7,550 nt of DNA from a bacterium (GTDB lineage: Archaea; Nanobdellota; Nanobdellia; Pacearchaeales; GW2011-AR1). Both the position numbers and the translations under genes were made by a program. Where the stretch lies: assembly GCA_030588935.1 (NCBI GenBank), contig JAUUWR010000049.1, positions 1-7,550 of the forward strand, read 5' to 3'. Of this stretch, positions 1 to 4,420 are shown in pieces. The notes below the pieces were generated by a model. The model was not told the origin of the DNA. It was given only the letters and a program-made list of their open reading frames with translations, and ran no database searches. Every line of letters starts with the position of its first letter. Positions within the stretch are counted from its first letter, which is position 1.

Positions 1-103
1 ATGTTGTCGCAAAATCTTCAAACATTTCTAAATCATATTCACTAACTTCTAATGTTAGTAAATATTTTTGTTTGGTTATTTTTTCTGATTTAATATATTT
101 CAT
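1..103 (-). CDS. Small unknown protein, cut by window edge
   Basis: An open frame begins with ATG at 103-101 and runs off the window without a stop, giving 34 visible residues that start MKYIKSEKITKQKYLLTLEV. Its ATG lies one base after the stop of the YopX-family gene. A purine-rich GGGGGAAAG inside that gene's last codons could serve as ribosome binding site, so the two are probably translationally coupled. The visible part is lysine-rich at the N-terminus and then acidic, with no signal peptide or membrane segment. I do not recognise the family. It is probably the next member of the same polycistronic unit. Confidence 0.6.
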   Translation of the reverse strand, partial: MKYIKSEKITKQKYLLTLEVSEYDLEMFEDFATT

Positions 104-104
104 T

Positions 105-530
105 TTATTTCTTTCCCCCATTCACGTCCAATAAATCTTTATTTTCATATATATTCCCGATTATTTCAAATTGCTTTCCTTTAAAATGATTGAAATATGT
201 ATAATCTTTAAAATGATTGAAATATGTATAATCTCTTTTCTCAACAAAACAAAAACATCCTCTATCATAGACAACTTGTCCTATGGCTTTGTCATCATTA
301 TTCAATCTAAGAATATCGCCCTCATAAATCTCATTTTTATTTCTATCCTTAACTCCAGTATATTGCATCAGGTCTTGATATGGTAAACAATCATCTTCCA
401 ATTCTGCGTAACCAGCGTATCCAACAACTTTAGTAGTTTGTTCGCATCTTGATTTTGACATATCTAAGTATTTTATTTCAACCATTTCTTCTATTATATC
501 AGCCCATGCTCTAAACTTTATTTGATTCAT
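105..530 (-). CDS. yopX-like: YopX-family phage protein with internal 9-aa duplication
   Basis: The 141-aa protein has the hallmarks of the YopX family, small proteins of unknown biochemical role found mostly in phages and prophages. It opens with MNQIKFRAW. The diagnostic block LMQYTGVKDRNKNEIYEGD (residues 54-72) and the C-terminal EIIGNIYENKDLL (122-134) are close to family consensus, and the length is typical. Residues 100-117 are a perfect tandem repeat of DYTYFNHFK, encoded by an exact 27-bp duplication just before the conserved C-terminal block. The ATG overlaps the stop of the gene before it (ATGA), so it lies in an operon. The start is fixed by that overlap and the conserved N-terminus. 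It is the best single sign that this stretch is viral or proviral. Confidence 0.9.
   Translation of the reverse strand: MNQIKFRAWADIIEEMVEIKYLDMSKSRCEQTTKVVGYAGYAELEDDCLPYQDLMQYTGVKDRNKNEIYEGDILRLNNDDKAIGQVVYDRGCFCFVEKRDYTYFNHFKDYTYFNHFKGKQFEIIGNIYENKDLLDVNGGKK
180..233. repeat. Perfect 27-bp tandem duplication (two copies)
   Basis: Copies 180-206 and 207-233 are identical. The repeat is in frame inside the YopX-family gene and doubles nine residues (DYTYFNHFK). Absence of any divergence suggests a recent slippage or replication event, or an assembly artefact. Confidence 0.95.
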
Positions 531-748
531 TTTGGCTTTCCCCCTAAGGCGTCTTCTTTTGCATCCATTTCATCTAAGTCTGACATGTCACAAGCTGATT
601 CATCTTTTGCTTTTGGACTAATTAAATCACGAGTTCTTTCCATCATTAATTTAATTGCGTCTATATTATCTATATCATTTAGTAATTCTACTAATGATGT
701 CATTATAATTGACTGATTTGCTAAAATTTGTTTTTCAATTTGATTCAT
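527..748 (-). CDS. Small unknown acidic protein (73 aa)
   Basis: The 73-residue protein is predicted to be helical in its first half (residues 1-44), followed by a polar acidic tail with DMSDLDEMDAKEDA. No known family is recognised. It starts inside the 3' end of the AbrB-like gene (14-nt overlap) and its TGA stop overlaps the ATG of the YopX gene (ATGA), so it is tightly packed in an operon and very likely translated. There is no signal peptide, membrane segment or cysteine motif (one Cys only). The N-terminal residues MNQI are also those of the YopX protein; I see no further similarity. Confidence 0.75.
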   Translation of the reverse strand: MNQIEKQILANQSIIMTSLVELLNDIDNIDAIKLMMERTRDLISPKAKDESACDMSDLDEMDAKEDALGGKPK

Positions 749-875
749 CTTTTTTTACCTTCTTAATTTCTATAATATCTCCAAGTTTCAAATCTCCTAG
801 TATTTCTTTCTCTGGTTTAGTGAAAGTTACTCCTTCGCTATTACCTGTTACTTGTGCTACTTTTTTTCTTATCAT
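735..875 (-). CDS. AbrB/SpoVT-like mini DNA-binding protein (46 aa)
   Basis: Translating from ATG at 875-873 gives 46 residues: a basic start (MIRKKVAQVT), then GNSEGVTF and KLGDIIEIKKV. The GNS-x-G-V-T-x ... LGDIIEI order matches the swapped-hairpin AbrB/SpoVT/MazE fold, in which a glycine turn is followed by a GD(I/V) loop. Such proteins bind DNA as dimers, often as autoregulators or antitoxins, and are abundant in archaea. This copy is about the minimal size for the fold. It lies directly after the structured RNA at 904-1063, which may act as its 5' leader, and overlaps the next gene by 14 nt. No toxin partner is recognisable nearby. Target DNA is unknown. Confidence 0.7.
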   Translation of the reverse strand: MIRKKVAQVTGNSEGVTFTKPEKEILGDLKLGDIIEIKKVKKDESN

Positions 876-903
876 TTTATTTTTGTTTTTGTTAAAGTTT
901 TTT

Positions 904-1063
904 GGGTACTAAGCGCCAAACGAAGTAGAAATCACTTAACCTATTTAAAGCACTTTTCCCCGTGGAAACCACACCAGCAAGGCGATTAACCTCACCGTGT
1001 GTAAACCACCTCAATTACTTGAGCATGAAAGGACAAAGAGGGCTGACAAGCAACCCTACTTTG
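904..1063 (-). ncRNA. Candidate structured RNA of about 160 nt, family unknown
   Basis: This stretch is clearly GC-richer than its flanks and folds into at least four helices in series. Helix 1 (1034-1063) is a 12-bp hairpin of CAAAG and AGGGTTG arms with one bulge. Helix 2 (1010-1023) is CTCAA-GTAA-TTGAG with a GNRA-type tetraloop. Helix 3 (962-1009) combines GTGG/CCAC, CACAC/GTGTG and GGTGA/TCGCC. Helix 4 pairs AAGTGC with GCGCTT (950-955 with 911-916). Three helices contain a G-U wobble on the minus strand that would be an A-C mismatch on the plus strand, which fixes the strand. It lies between two small genes and ends about 28 nt before an AbrB-like start, so it may be a separate ncRNA or a cis-acting leader. 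I do not match it to RNase P, SRP, 5S or tmRNA. Confidence 0.6.
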
Positions 1064-1073
1064 CGAATATAAT

Positions 1074-1235
1074 TTATTTAACTTTCATTGTGATAATTAA
1101 CTTCTTTCCACTAATCATCTCAAATTCTTTTACTTCCTTTTTTATTAAATCTAAATCATCATATTGATGATGTACAAAGAGTATATTATCACCTTTGTCT
1201 TCAACGCTTACATACTGTATTTTTTCTTCTGTCAT
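1074..1235 (-). CDS. Small unknown protein (53 aa)
   Basis: From ATG at 1235-1233 the product is 53 aa, beginning MTEEKIQYVSVEDKGDNILF and ending in KKLIITMKVK. I chose this start because an AGGA lies about 8 nt upstream; the frame is open further but offers only a TTG at 1292. The protein has alternating beta-like and helical stretches, is charged and soluble, and lacks recognisable motifs. It follows a TATA-like box at 1343-1350 and immediately precedes the structured RNA at 904-1063, so gene and RNA may share a transcript. Function unknown. Confidence 0.6.
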   Translation of the reverse strand: MTEEKIQYVSVEDKGDNILFVHHQYDDLDLIKKEVKEFEMISGKKLIITMKVK

Positions 1236-1342
1236 TTTCTTTGTCCTGTTTTTTAGTGTCGTTTTCTCGACTTTTATTTTGAATAAAACCAAAGCGAAAC
1301 TTTGATGTTGTTTTTATTCGTAATATATCTAATATCCTTTTC

Positions 1343-1350
1343 TTTATAAG
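1343..1350 (-). promoter_or_regulatory. Archaeal-type TATA box for the 53-aa gene
   Basis: CTTATAAA on the minus strand, preceded by a purine-rich CGAAAGA that resembles a TFB recognition element. A start of transcription near 1320 is expected, leaving a leader of about 85 nt before the ATG at 1235. Confidence 0.5.
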
Positions 1351-1496
1351 TCTTTCGTAAATCTACGGATAATTACGACAAAAAGAGGACGCTTTTGTGA
1401 TAATTTTCGTTTCTGTTTATTTTTAATCGCCACTATATTAAGTTTGTTATAGAAATGGAAGAAAACAATTCATATTTTATTTTTTTACTTGTTCTC

Positions 1497-1504
1497 TTTA
1501 TAAG
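1497..1504 (-). promoter_or_regulatory. Second TATA-like box within the same 13-mer
   Basis: An identical AGACTTATAAAGA lies just beyond the end of the reverse transcriptase gene. Transcription would start near 1474, but no coding sequence follows for over 200 nt, so it either drives a long leader or an unrecognised RNA, or is not a promoter. Confidence 0.35.
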
Positions 1505-1524
1505 TCTGCCTATAAAAGTGAGTG

Positions 1525-2565
1525 TTAAGTTTTCGTGATATTCAACCTATTCATAAAATTATAATTATTTCCAAAATCTGCATAACCTTTCCAACCAACT
1601 ATTCTGGAGTTAAATTGTTTTTCTGTTATTTTTCTTTGATTCTTTAGATAAATATTTTCTTTTAACTTCTTTTTAAAATGCCTTATATTCCTCTTCCTTA
1701 GTAACTTATAATAATAAAATACCCTGTAACCTAAAAAATCAACTCCATTTCTAAGTGGTTTTATTTTTGTTTTATCTGGATGAAGTTTTATTTTTAGACA
1801 AGGTAAAAAGTTATTTATGTGTTCTAGAAAATATTCTAATCTCTTTTTATTCTTGTGCATAATTATAAAATCATCAACATAACGAATATAATATTTTGCT
1901 TTTAAAATATGCTTTACATAATAATCTAATTCGTTTAGATAAACATTGGCAAAGAATTGGGAAGTATAATTTCCTAGTGGCATACCATTGTCTTCTCCGA
2001 AATTATCTAGAACTATTTTTATCAATAAAATAACATCTTCATCTTTTATTTTATCTTTTAATATTTTTATTAAAACTTCTTTATTGACTGAATCAAAATA
2101 TTTTTTAAAATCTGCTTTTAGTATGTAACCTTTTATTGAATTATTGTTAAAATTATTTTTTACTAATTTACCATTTGAAGAAACTCTTTTTATTAATTGT
2201 TCTAATCTATTTACTGCTTCATGTGTACCTTTATTTTTTCTACTTGCAAAAGAATCATAAATAAATATCTTTTCATATATTGGATTTAAAATATTTACAA
2301 TTGCATGATGAACTATCCTATCTCTAAAAATTGAAGCATGGATTGTTCTTGTTTTTGGGTCTCTAATTACAAATTTATTTAATCTTGAAGGATGATATTC
2401 TTTGTTTATTAAATCAAATTGTAATTTTTTTAAATTTTTCACTAAATTATTTTCAAAATTAATTACATAATTTTTCTTTGATTTCCCTTTTTTAGCTTTA
2501 TTAAAAGCATTCGTTAAGTTTTCAATAGAGCATAATCTTTTGTATAAATTTTTATGTGTTTTCAT
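1525..2565 (-). CDS. DGR-type reverse transcriptase (346 aa)
   Basis: This RNA-directed DNA polymerase copies the TR RNA into cDNA with adenine-specific errors in a diversity-generating retroelement. The palm motifs are complete: RDPKTRTIH (68-76), catalytic D152 in ADFKKYF, GMPLGNYTSQ (194-203) and the catalytic YVDD (229-232), then HPDKTK (262-267) and FLGY (277-280). The GNYTSQ motif is the GxxxSQ signature that separates DGR enzymes from group II intron RTs, where QG is usual. The length is normal for the family. There is no maturase endonuclease domain; the C-terminus ends in GWKGYADFG (324-332). Residues 131-145 are an Asn-rich insert. The ATG lies 30 nt after the TR with no clear Shine-Dalgarno, so RT is probably translated from the TR transcript or read-through. 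No Avd partner is visible. Confidence 0.95.
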   Translation of the reverse strand: MKTHKNLYKRLCSIENLTNAFNKAKKGKSKKNYVINFENNLVKNLKKLQFDLINKEYHPSRLNKFVIRDPKTRTIHASIFRDRIVHHAIVNILNPIYEKIFIYDSFASRKNKGTHEAVNRLEQLIKRVSSNGKLVKNNFNNNSIKGYILKADFKKYFDSVNKEVLIKILKDKIKDEDVILLIKIVLDNFGEDNGMPLGNYTSQFFANVYLNELDYYVKHILKAKYYIRYVDDFIIMHKNKKRLEYFLEHINNFLPCLKIKLHPDKTKIKPLRNGVDFLGYRVFYYYKLLRKRNIRHFKKKLKENIYLKNQRKITEKQFNSRIVGWKGYADFGNNYNFMNRLNITKT

Positions 2566-2595
2566 TTTCTATTAAAATAAAATAGTGGGTTATTT

Positions 2596-2674
2596 CAAGG
2601 TTAGAGTTAGAGTTATCAGAATTCCTGTTAGTATTCAAATTCAGACCATTAGAATTCGCATTAAACCTAGCAAC
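2596..2674 (-). repeat. DGR template repeat (TR), 79 nt
   Basis: Read on the minus strand, the repeat starts GTTGCTAGGTTT and ends CCTTG. It holds 24 adenines, twenty of them in ten AAT/AAC codons in the reading frame of the targets. AAY codons can mutate at both adenines without ever giving a stop, the classical TR design. Each of the three VRs matches it at every non-adenine position. Homology ends at CTTG: the TR continues AAATAACC whereas the VRs continue GGGGT. Flanked upstream by a structured leader and downstream by the RT gene. Confidence 0.97.
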
Positions 2675-2816
2675 TTTTTTTAGCAAAATTCATTAAGTAG
2701 CACCATAAATTTAATATTCACTCATTGGTTACCCAATCCAAATCATTGCTACTAATTATTTTTATTGTATTTTATAGCCGAAGCACTATGAATTTGCGTG
2801 TAGCCCACTAATTTAT
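2675..2816 (-). ncRNA. Structured leader of the TR transcript (candidate)
   Basis: No gene lies in the interval between target C and the TR, but it is rich in foldable sequence. A 7-bp stem AGTAGCA/TGCTACT (2747-2753 with 2696-2702) encloses a perfect hairpin ATTGG-GTAA-CCAAT (2724-2737) with a GNRA-type loop. Upstream, 2774-2789 can form a hairpin closed by a C-TTCG-G tetraloop. DGR TR RNAs are known to need structured flanks for RT recognition, so the double stem-loop is a good candidate for that role. The fold is by eye only. Confidence 0.5.
2770..2777 (-). promoter_or_regulatory. TATA-like box for TR RNA (candidate)
   Basis: CTATAAAA on the minus strand. Transcription would start about 25 nt downstream, near 2748, inside the 5' arm of the AGTAGCA stem. 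It overlaps the arm of the TTCG-loop hairpin, so one of the two interpretations may be wrong. Confidence 0.35.
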
Positions 2817-2828
2817 TTAAATTGTGGG
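2804..2828. repeat. Inverted repeat just 3' of target C coding end
   Basis: CCCAC and GTGGG arms flank an AT-rich loop that can pair partially. It spans the stop codon of target C, about 30 nt beyond VR-C. It could be a terminator-like hairpin or the retrohoming hairpin known downstream of some VRs; targets A and B show no equivalent. Confidence 0.4.
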
Positions 2829-3251
2829 ATTATCAACTTTCCGAACAAACCGCACCCCAAGGTAAGAGACAGAGTAATCAGAATTCCTGACAGTATCCAA
2901 ATCCAGACCATAAGAATCCGCAATAAACCTAGCAACTAGTCCTTTCTTCCTATTAAATTCAAATGGTTGGTCAATAAAAAAATCATCCTCACTTGAGCTT
3001 ACGTCCATTTTAAGAATTTTTGCATGTTTTGAATTTGATAATTCCCTGACTTGGTCAATATCTAAAAGTCTTTCATCTTCATATTCTAACCCTAAATCAT
3101 TCCAAGATTTATTTTTATCATGTACTTTAATTTCTACTTCATAGCCTTCTCCTAAAACATCTGAAACATCAAGCCAATCTTTTGAATCTTCTTTAATATA
3201 TCTTATCCCATCAACTTCAATAGTGTTTTCACTTATTTTTTTTGTTTTCAT
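2817..3251 (-). CDS. DGR target protein C (144 aa, C-terminal variable repeat)
   Basis: The product ends in a C-type-lectin-like variable segment: VARF at 106-109, variable residues to 132, then the conserved LGVRFVRK (131-138), the equivalent of the GFR-type ending of FGE-like C-type lectin folds used by DGR targets. Variable positions read I, D, Y, D, D, V, N, Y, V, Y where the TR encodes Asn. The N-terminal 100 residues (for example DGIRYIKEDSKDWLDVSDVL) are acidic and have no coiled coil, unlike paralogues A and B, but KSWNDLGLEYEDE aligns with KSYDELKEEFGEE of B. No signal peptide or membrane anchor is visible, so it is probably cytoplasmic or intravirion. A strong AAGGAGGT ribosome site 5 nt upstream fixes the start and lies inside the preceding small ORF. 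Ligand unknown. Confidence 0.92.
   Translation of the reverse strand: MKTKKISENTIEVDGIRYIKEDSKDWLDVSDVLGEGYEVEIKVHDKNKSWNDLGLEYEDERLLDIDQVRELSNSKHAKILKMDVSSSEDDFFIDQPFEFNRKKGLVARFIADSYGLDLDTVRNSDYSVSYLGVRFVRKVDNPTI
2858..2936 (-). repeat. Variable repeat C (VR-C)
   Basis: 79 nt, 11 differences from the TR, all at TR adenines: five A-to-G and six A-to-T. It encodes residues 106-132 of target C. Confidence 0.97.
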
Positions 3252-3387
3252 TTTTAACCTCCTTATATTTATTAAACAAAAAACTTATTGCATCATCGTG
3301 AGATTTTATTTCTTTTTTATTTATCTTTAAATTTGAAAGTTTTTTCCAATTATTTTCGCTTATAGTAATTGTTATTTTTTCTATCAT
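3229..3387 (-). CDS. VapB/ribbon-helix-helix-like small protein (52 aa)
   Basis: A short gene nested between targets B and C. The product begins MIEKITITISENNWKKLSNL and continues with SHDDAISFLFNKYKEV. The pattern of a short strand (TITIS), a helix with WKKL, and a second helix introduced by S-x-DDAI matches the N-terminal DNA-binding unit of archaeal VapB-type and related antitoxins. Its ATG overlaps the stop of target B (ATGA), and its last 23 nt overlap the start of target C in another frame, carrying that gene's Shine-Dalgarno; this packing supports genuine translation. It might autoregulate the DGR operon or be the antitoxin remnant of a pair; no toxin is visible. The family call is by pattern only. 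Confidence 0.65.
   Translation of the reverse strand: MIEKITITISENNWKKLSNLKINKKEIKSHDDAISFLFNKYKEVKNENKKNK
3257..3264 (-). promoter_or_regulatory. Strong Shine-Dalgarno for target C
   Basis: AAGGAGGT, 5 nt before the ATG at 3251. It lies inside the 3' end of the upstream small ORF, so translation of that ORF may influence initiation of target C. Confidence 0.85.
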
Positions 3388-3827
3388 TTTTTCTTTATAT
3401 TTCTCCGAACAAAACGCACCCCAAGGTCAGAGTCAGAGCCACCAGAACCCCTGTCAGCATCCAAACCCAGACCACCAGAATCCGCACCAAACCTAGCAAC
3501 CTTCCCTTTTTCTTTTGCGATTAAATCTTCTTGATTTACAAATTCCCAAGTATTTTCTAATCCTAATTTATATTTGCCTTTGTATTCTAAATTTCTTAAT
3601 TCTTTTAATTCATTATAAGTTGGTAGGTTTTCTTCTAAATATTCTTCTCCAAATTCTTCTTTTAATTCGTCATAAGATTTTCCTTTGTGGTTAATCTTTG
3701 TTTGTACTTCTATTTTTAATTCTTTAATATAAATCCATTCAGATTTATCTTTTTCTTCTTCTAATTGAATTTTAAGTTTTTTTAATTCGTCTTCTTTTTG
3801 ATTGATTTTTTCTTGTATTGTTTTCAT
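3384..3827 (-). CDS. DGR target protein B (147 aa, C-terminal variable repeat)
   Basis: Residues 1-30 are strongly heptad-like and charged (KEDELKKLKIQLEEE), predicting a coiled coil for oligomerisation. A middle region shared with target A follows, including KSYDELKEEF (50-59) and YNELKELRN (71-79). The VR spans 110-136 and leads into LGVRFVRR (135-142), the C-type-lectin-like ending of DGR targets. All variable codons have become Gly, Asp or Ala, giving a Gly/Asp-only surface. The ATG overlaps the stop of target A (ATGA), with GGAGAAA upstream as ribosome site. The stop overlaps the ATG of the small RHH-like gene. No secretion signal is visible. Partner or ligand unknown. Confidence 0.93.
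   Translation of the reverse strand: MKTIQEKINQKEDELKKLKIQLEEEKDKSEWIYIKELKIEVQTKINHKGKSYDELKEEFGEEYLEENLPTYNELKELRNLEYKGKYKLGLENTWEFVNQEDLIAKEKGKVARFGADSGGLGLDADRGSGGSDSDLGVRFVRRNIKKK
3422..3500 (-). repeat. Variable repeat B (VR-B), all changes A-to-G
   Basis: 79 nt with 17 differences from the TR, every one an A-to-G change at a TR adenine. Seven adenines are unchanged, including both AGG adenines. It encodes residues 110-136 of target B. Confidence 0.97.
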
Positions 3828-4249
3828 TTTTGTTTCTCCAATTTTTCAAACAAAAATACCCCAAGGTTAGAGTCAGAGCAATCAGAAATCCTGTCAGTAT
3901 ACAAATTCAGACCATAAGAATACGCACCAAACCCAGCAACCTTCCCTAATGATTTGGCAACTTTATCTGGATTTGGAACAAATACCCAAATATCTTTTAT
4001 AAAAGAATATTTTTTCCAATTTGAATCAGATGCAATGTTTCTTAAATCTATTAATAAATTATGTGTTGCTATCTGTTTTTCTTCAACTTCTTTTAGAATC
4101 TCTTTATATTCTAGTCCGTTATATTGTTGAGTTTTTGTTATTTTAATTCCTAGTTCTGGAACTTCAATATATAATTCTTGATTTTCAATTTCTTTTAATT
4201 GTTTTTCAATCTTTTTCTTTTCTTGAAGTAATTGTTTTTTTGTTTTCAT
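3824..4249 (-). CDS. DGR target protein A (141 aa, C-terminal variable repeat)
   Basis: First gene of the DGR operon. Residues 1-25 (KKQLLQEKKKIEKQLKEIEN) form a likely coiled coil. Residues 26-100 align with target B (for example EYKEILKEVEE, LLIDLRN, and a W-x-FV before the VR). The VR covers 104-130. The conserved Arg after VARF-like start is Gly here (VAGF), an A-to-G change at the TR's first adenine, and the C-terminus reads LGVFLFEK instead of LGVRFVRR, so the usual terminal strand is altered and the fold might be less stable. A TTTAAATA box 25 nt before the ATG suggests a leaderless mRNA; there is no Shine-Dalgarno. No signal peptide is visible. Confidence 0.92.
   Translation of the reverse strand: MKTKKQLLQEKKKIEKQLKEIENQELYIEVPELGIKITKTQQYNGLEYKEILKEVEEKQIATHNLLIDLRNIASDSNWKKYSFIKDIWVFVPNPDKVAKSLGKVAGFGAYSYGLNLYTDRISDCSDSNLGVFLFEKLEKQK
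3862..3940 (-). repeat. Variable repeat A (VR-A)
   Basis: 79 nt, 11 differences from the TR, all at TR adenines: six A-to-G and five A-to-T. One falls outside the AAY codons (AGG to GGG). It encodes residues 104-130 of target A. Confidence 0.97.
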
Positions 4250-4270
4250 GATTATAATACGAACAATTAC

Positions 4271-4278
4271 TATTTAAA
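4271..4278 (-). promoter_or_regulatory. Archaeal TATA box of the DGR operon
   Basis: TTTAAATA on the minus strand, centred about 25 nt before the ATG of target A and preceded by purine-rich ACGAAG like a TFB recognition element. The spacing puts the predicted transcription start at the ATG, i.e. a leaderless mRNA as is common in archaea. Confidence 0.6.
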
Positions 4279-4338
4279 TGCTTCGTTTTTTCGTTATATT
4301 GTGTTTTTGTTTGTTCGTTTTTGTGATATTCTAGGAAA

Positions 4339-4408
4339 TCTCTATCCCAGGAGTCGAACCTGGCTCCTACGGGTTACAGCCGATTGTCACCCACGTGACT
4401 TAGTAGAG
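4339..4408 (-). tRNA. tRNA-like gene, possibly tRNA-Tyr (GTA), degenerate
   Basis: The T arm is perfect (CCAGG-TTCGACT-CCTGG). The acceptor has five pairs CTCTA/TAGAG, then one mismatch and one G-U, with discriminator A at 4339. The D arm is GTCAC-GTGG-GTGAC with an abnormally short loop lacking the usual A14. The anticodon loop CTGTAAC reads GTA (Tyr), held by only three pairs (CGG/CCG). C1-G72 with GTA is the archaeal/eukaryotic tRNA-Tyr identity, and the short variable region also excludes bacterial tRNA-Tyr. Position 8 is A rather than T, and no CCA is encoded. It may be a decayed viral tRNA or the tRNA-like 3' domain of a longer RNA from 4612: its CCGTAGG (4366-4372) can instead pair perfectly with CCTACGG at 4523-4529. 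Confidence 0.5.
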
Positions 4409-4420
4409 TTTAATAAAAAC

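Larger units (their letters stand above)
1293..1524. other. Gene-free stretch with two repeated TATA-like boxes
   Basis: No convincing gene lies here. The 13-mer AGACTTATAAAGA (minus strand) occurs twice, at 1341-1353 and 1495-1507. The interval between them holds AT-rich sequence and short inverted repeats near 1357-1378 only. A 27-codon plus-strand frame starting at 1455 has no supporting evidence. Confidence 0.6.

Noticed and set aside
171..912. Plus-strand frames at 171-386, 522-716 and 709-912
   Set aside because: They lie opposite well-supported minus-strand genes, have hydrophobic low-complexity products caused by the AT-rich antisense, and have no ribosome sites or recognisable domains.
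1236..1292. Longer start (TTG at 1292) for the 53-aa gene
   Set aside because: The ATG at 1235 has a better ribosome site (AGGA about 8 nt upstream) and the extra residues are a lysine-rich AT-driven extension.
1455..1538. 27-aa plus-strand frame with hydrophobic core
   Set aside because: It opposes the direction of all genes, has no ribosome site and no homology that I recognise.
1525..2565. Group II intron or retron reverse transcriptase
   Set aside because: The GxxxSQ motif, adjacent TR and adenine-only VR differences identify a DGR. No maturase endonuclease, intron domains or msr/msd are present.
2596..3940. CRISPR array or ordinary dispersed repeats
   Set aside because: The four related 79-nt units are far apart, three are coding, and their differences are restricted to adenines of one copy, which is the DGR pattern.
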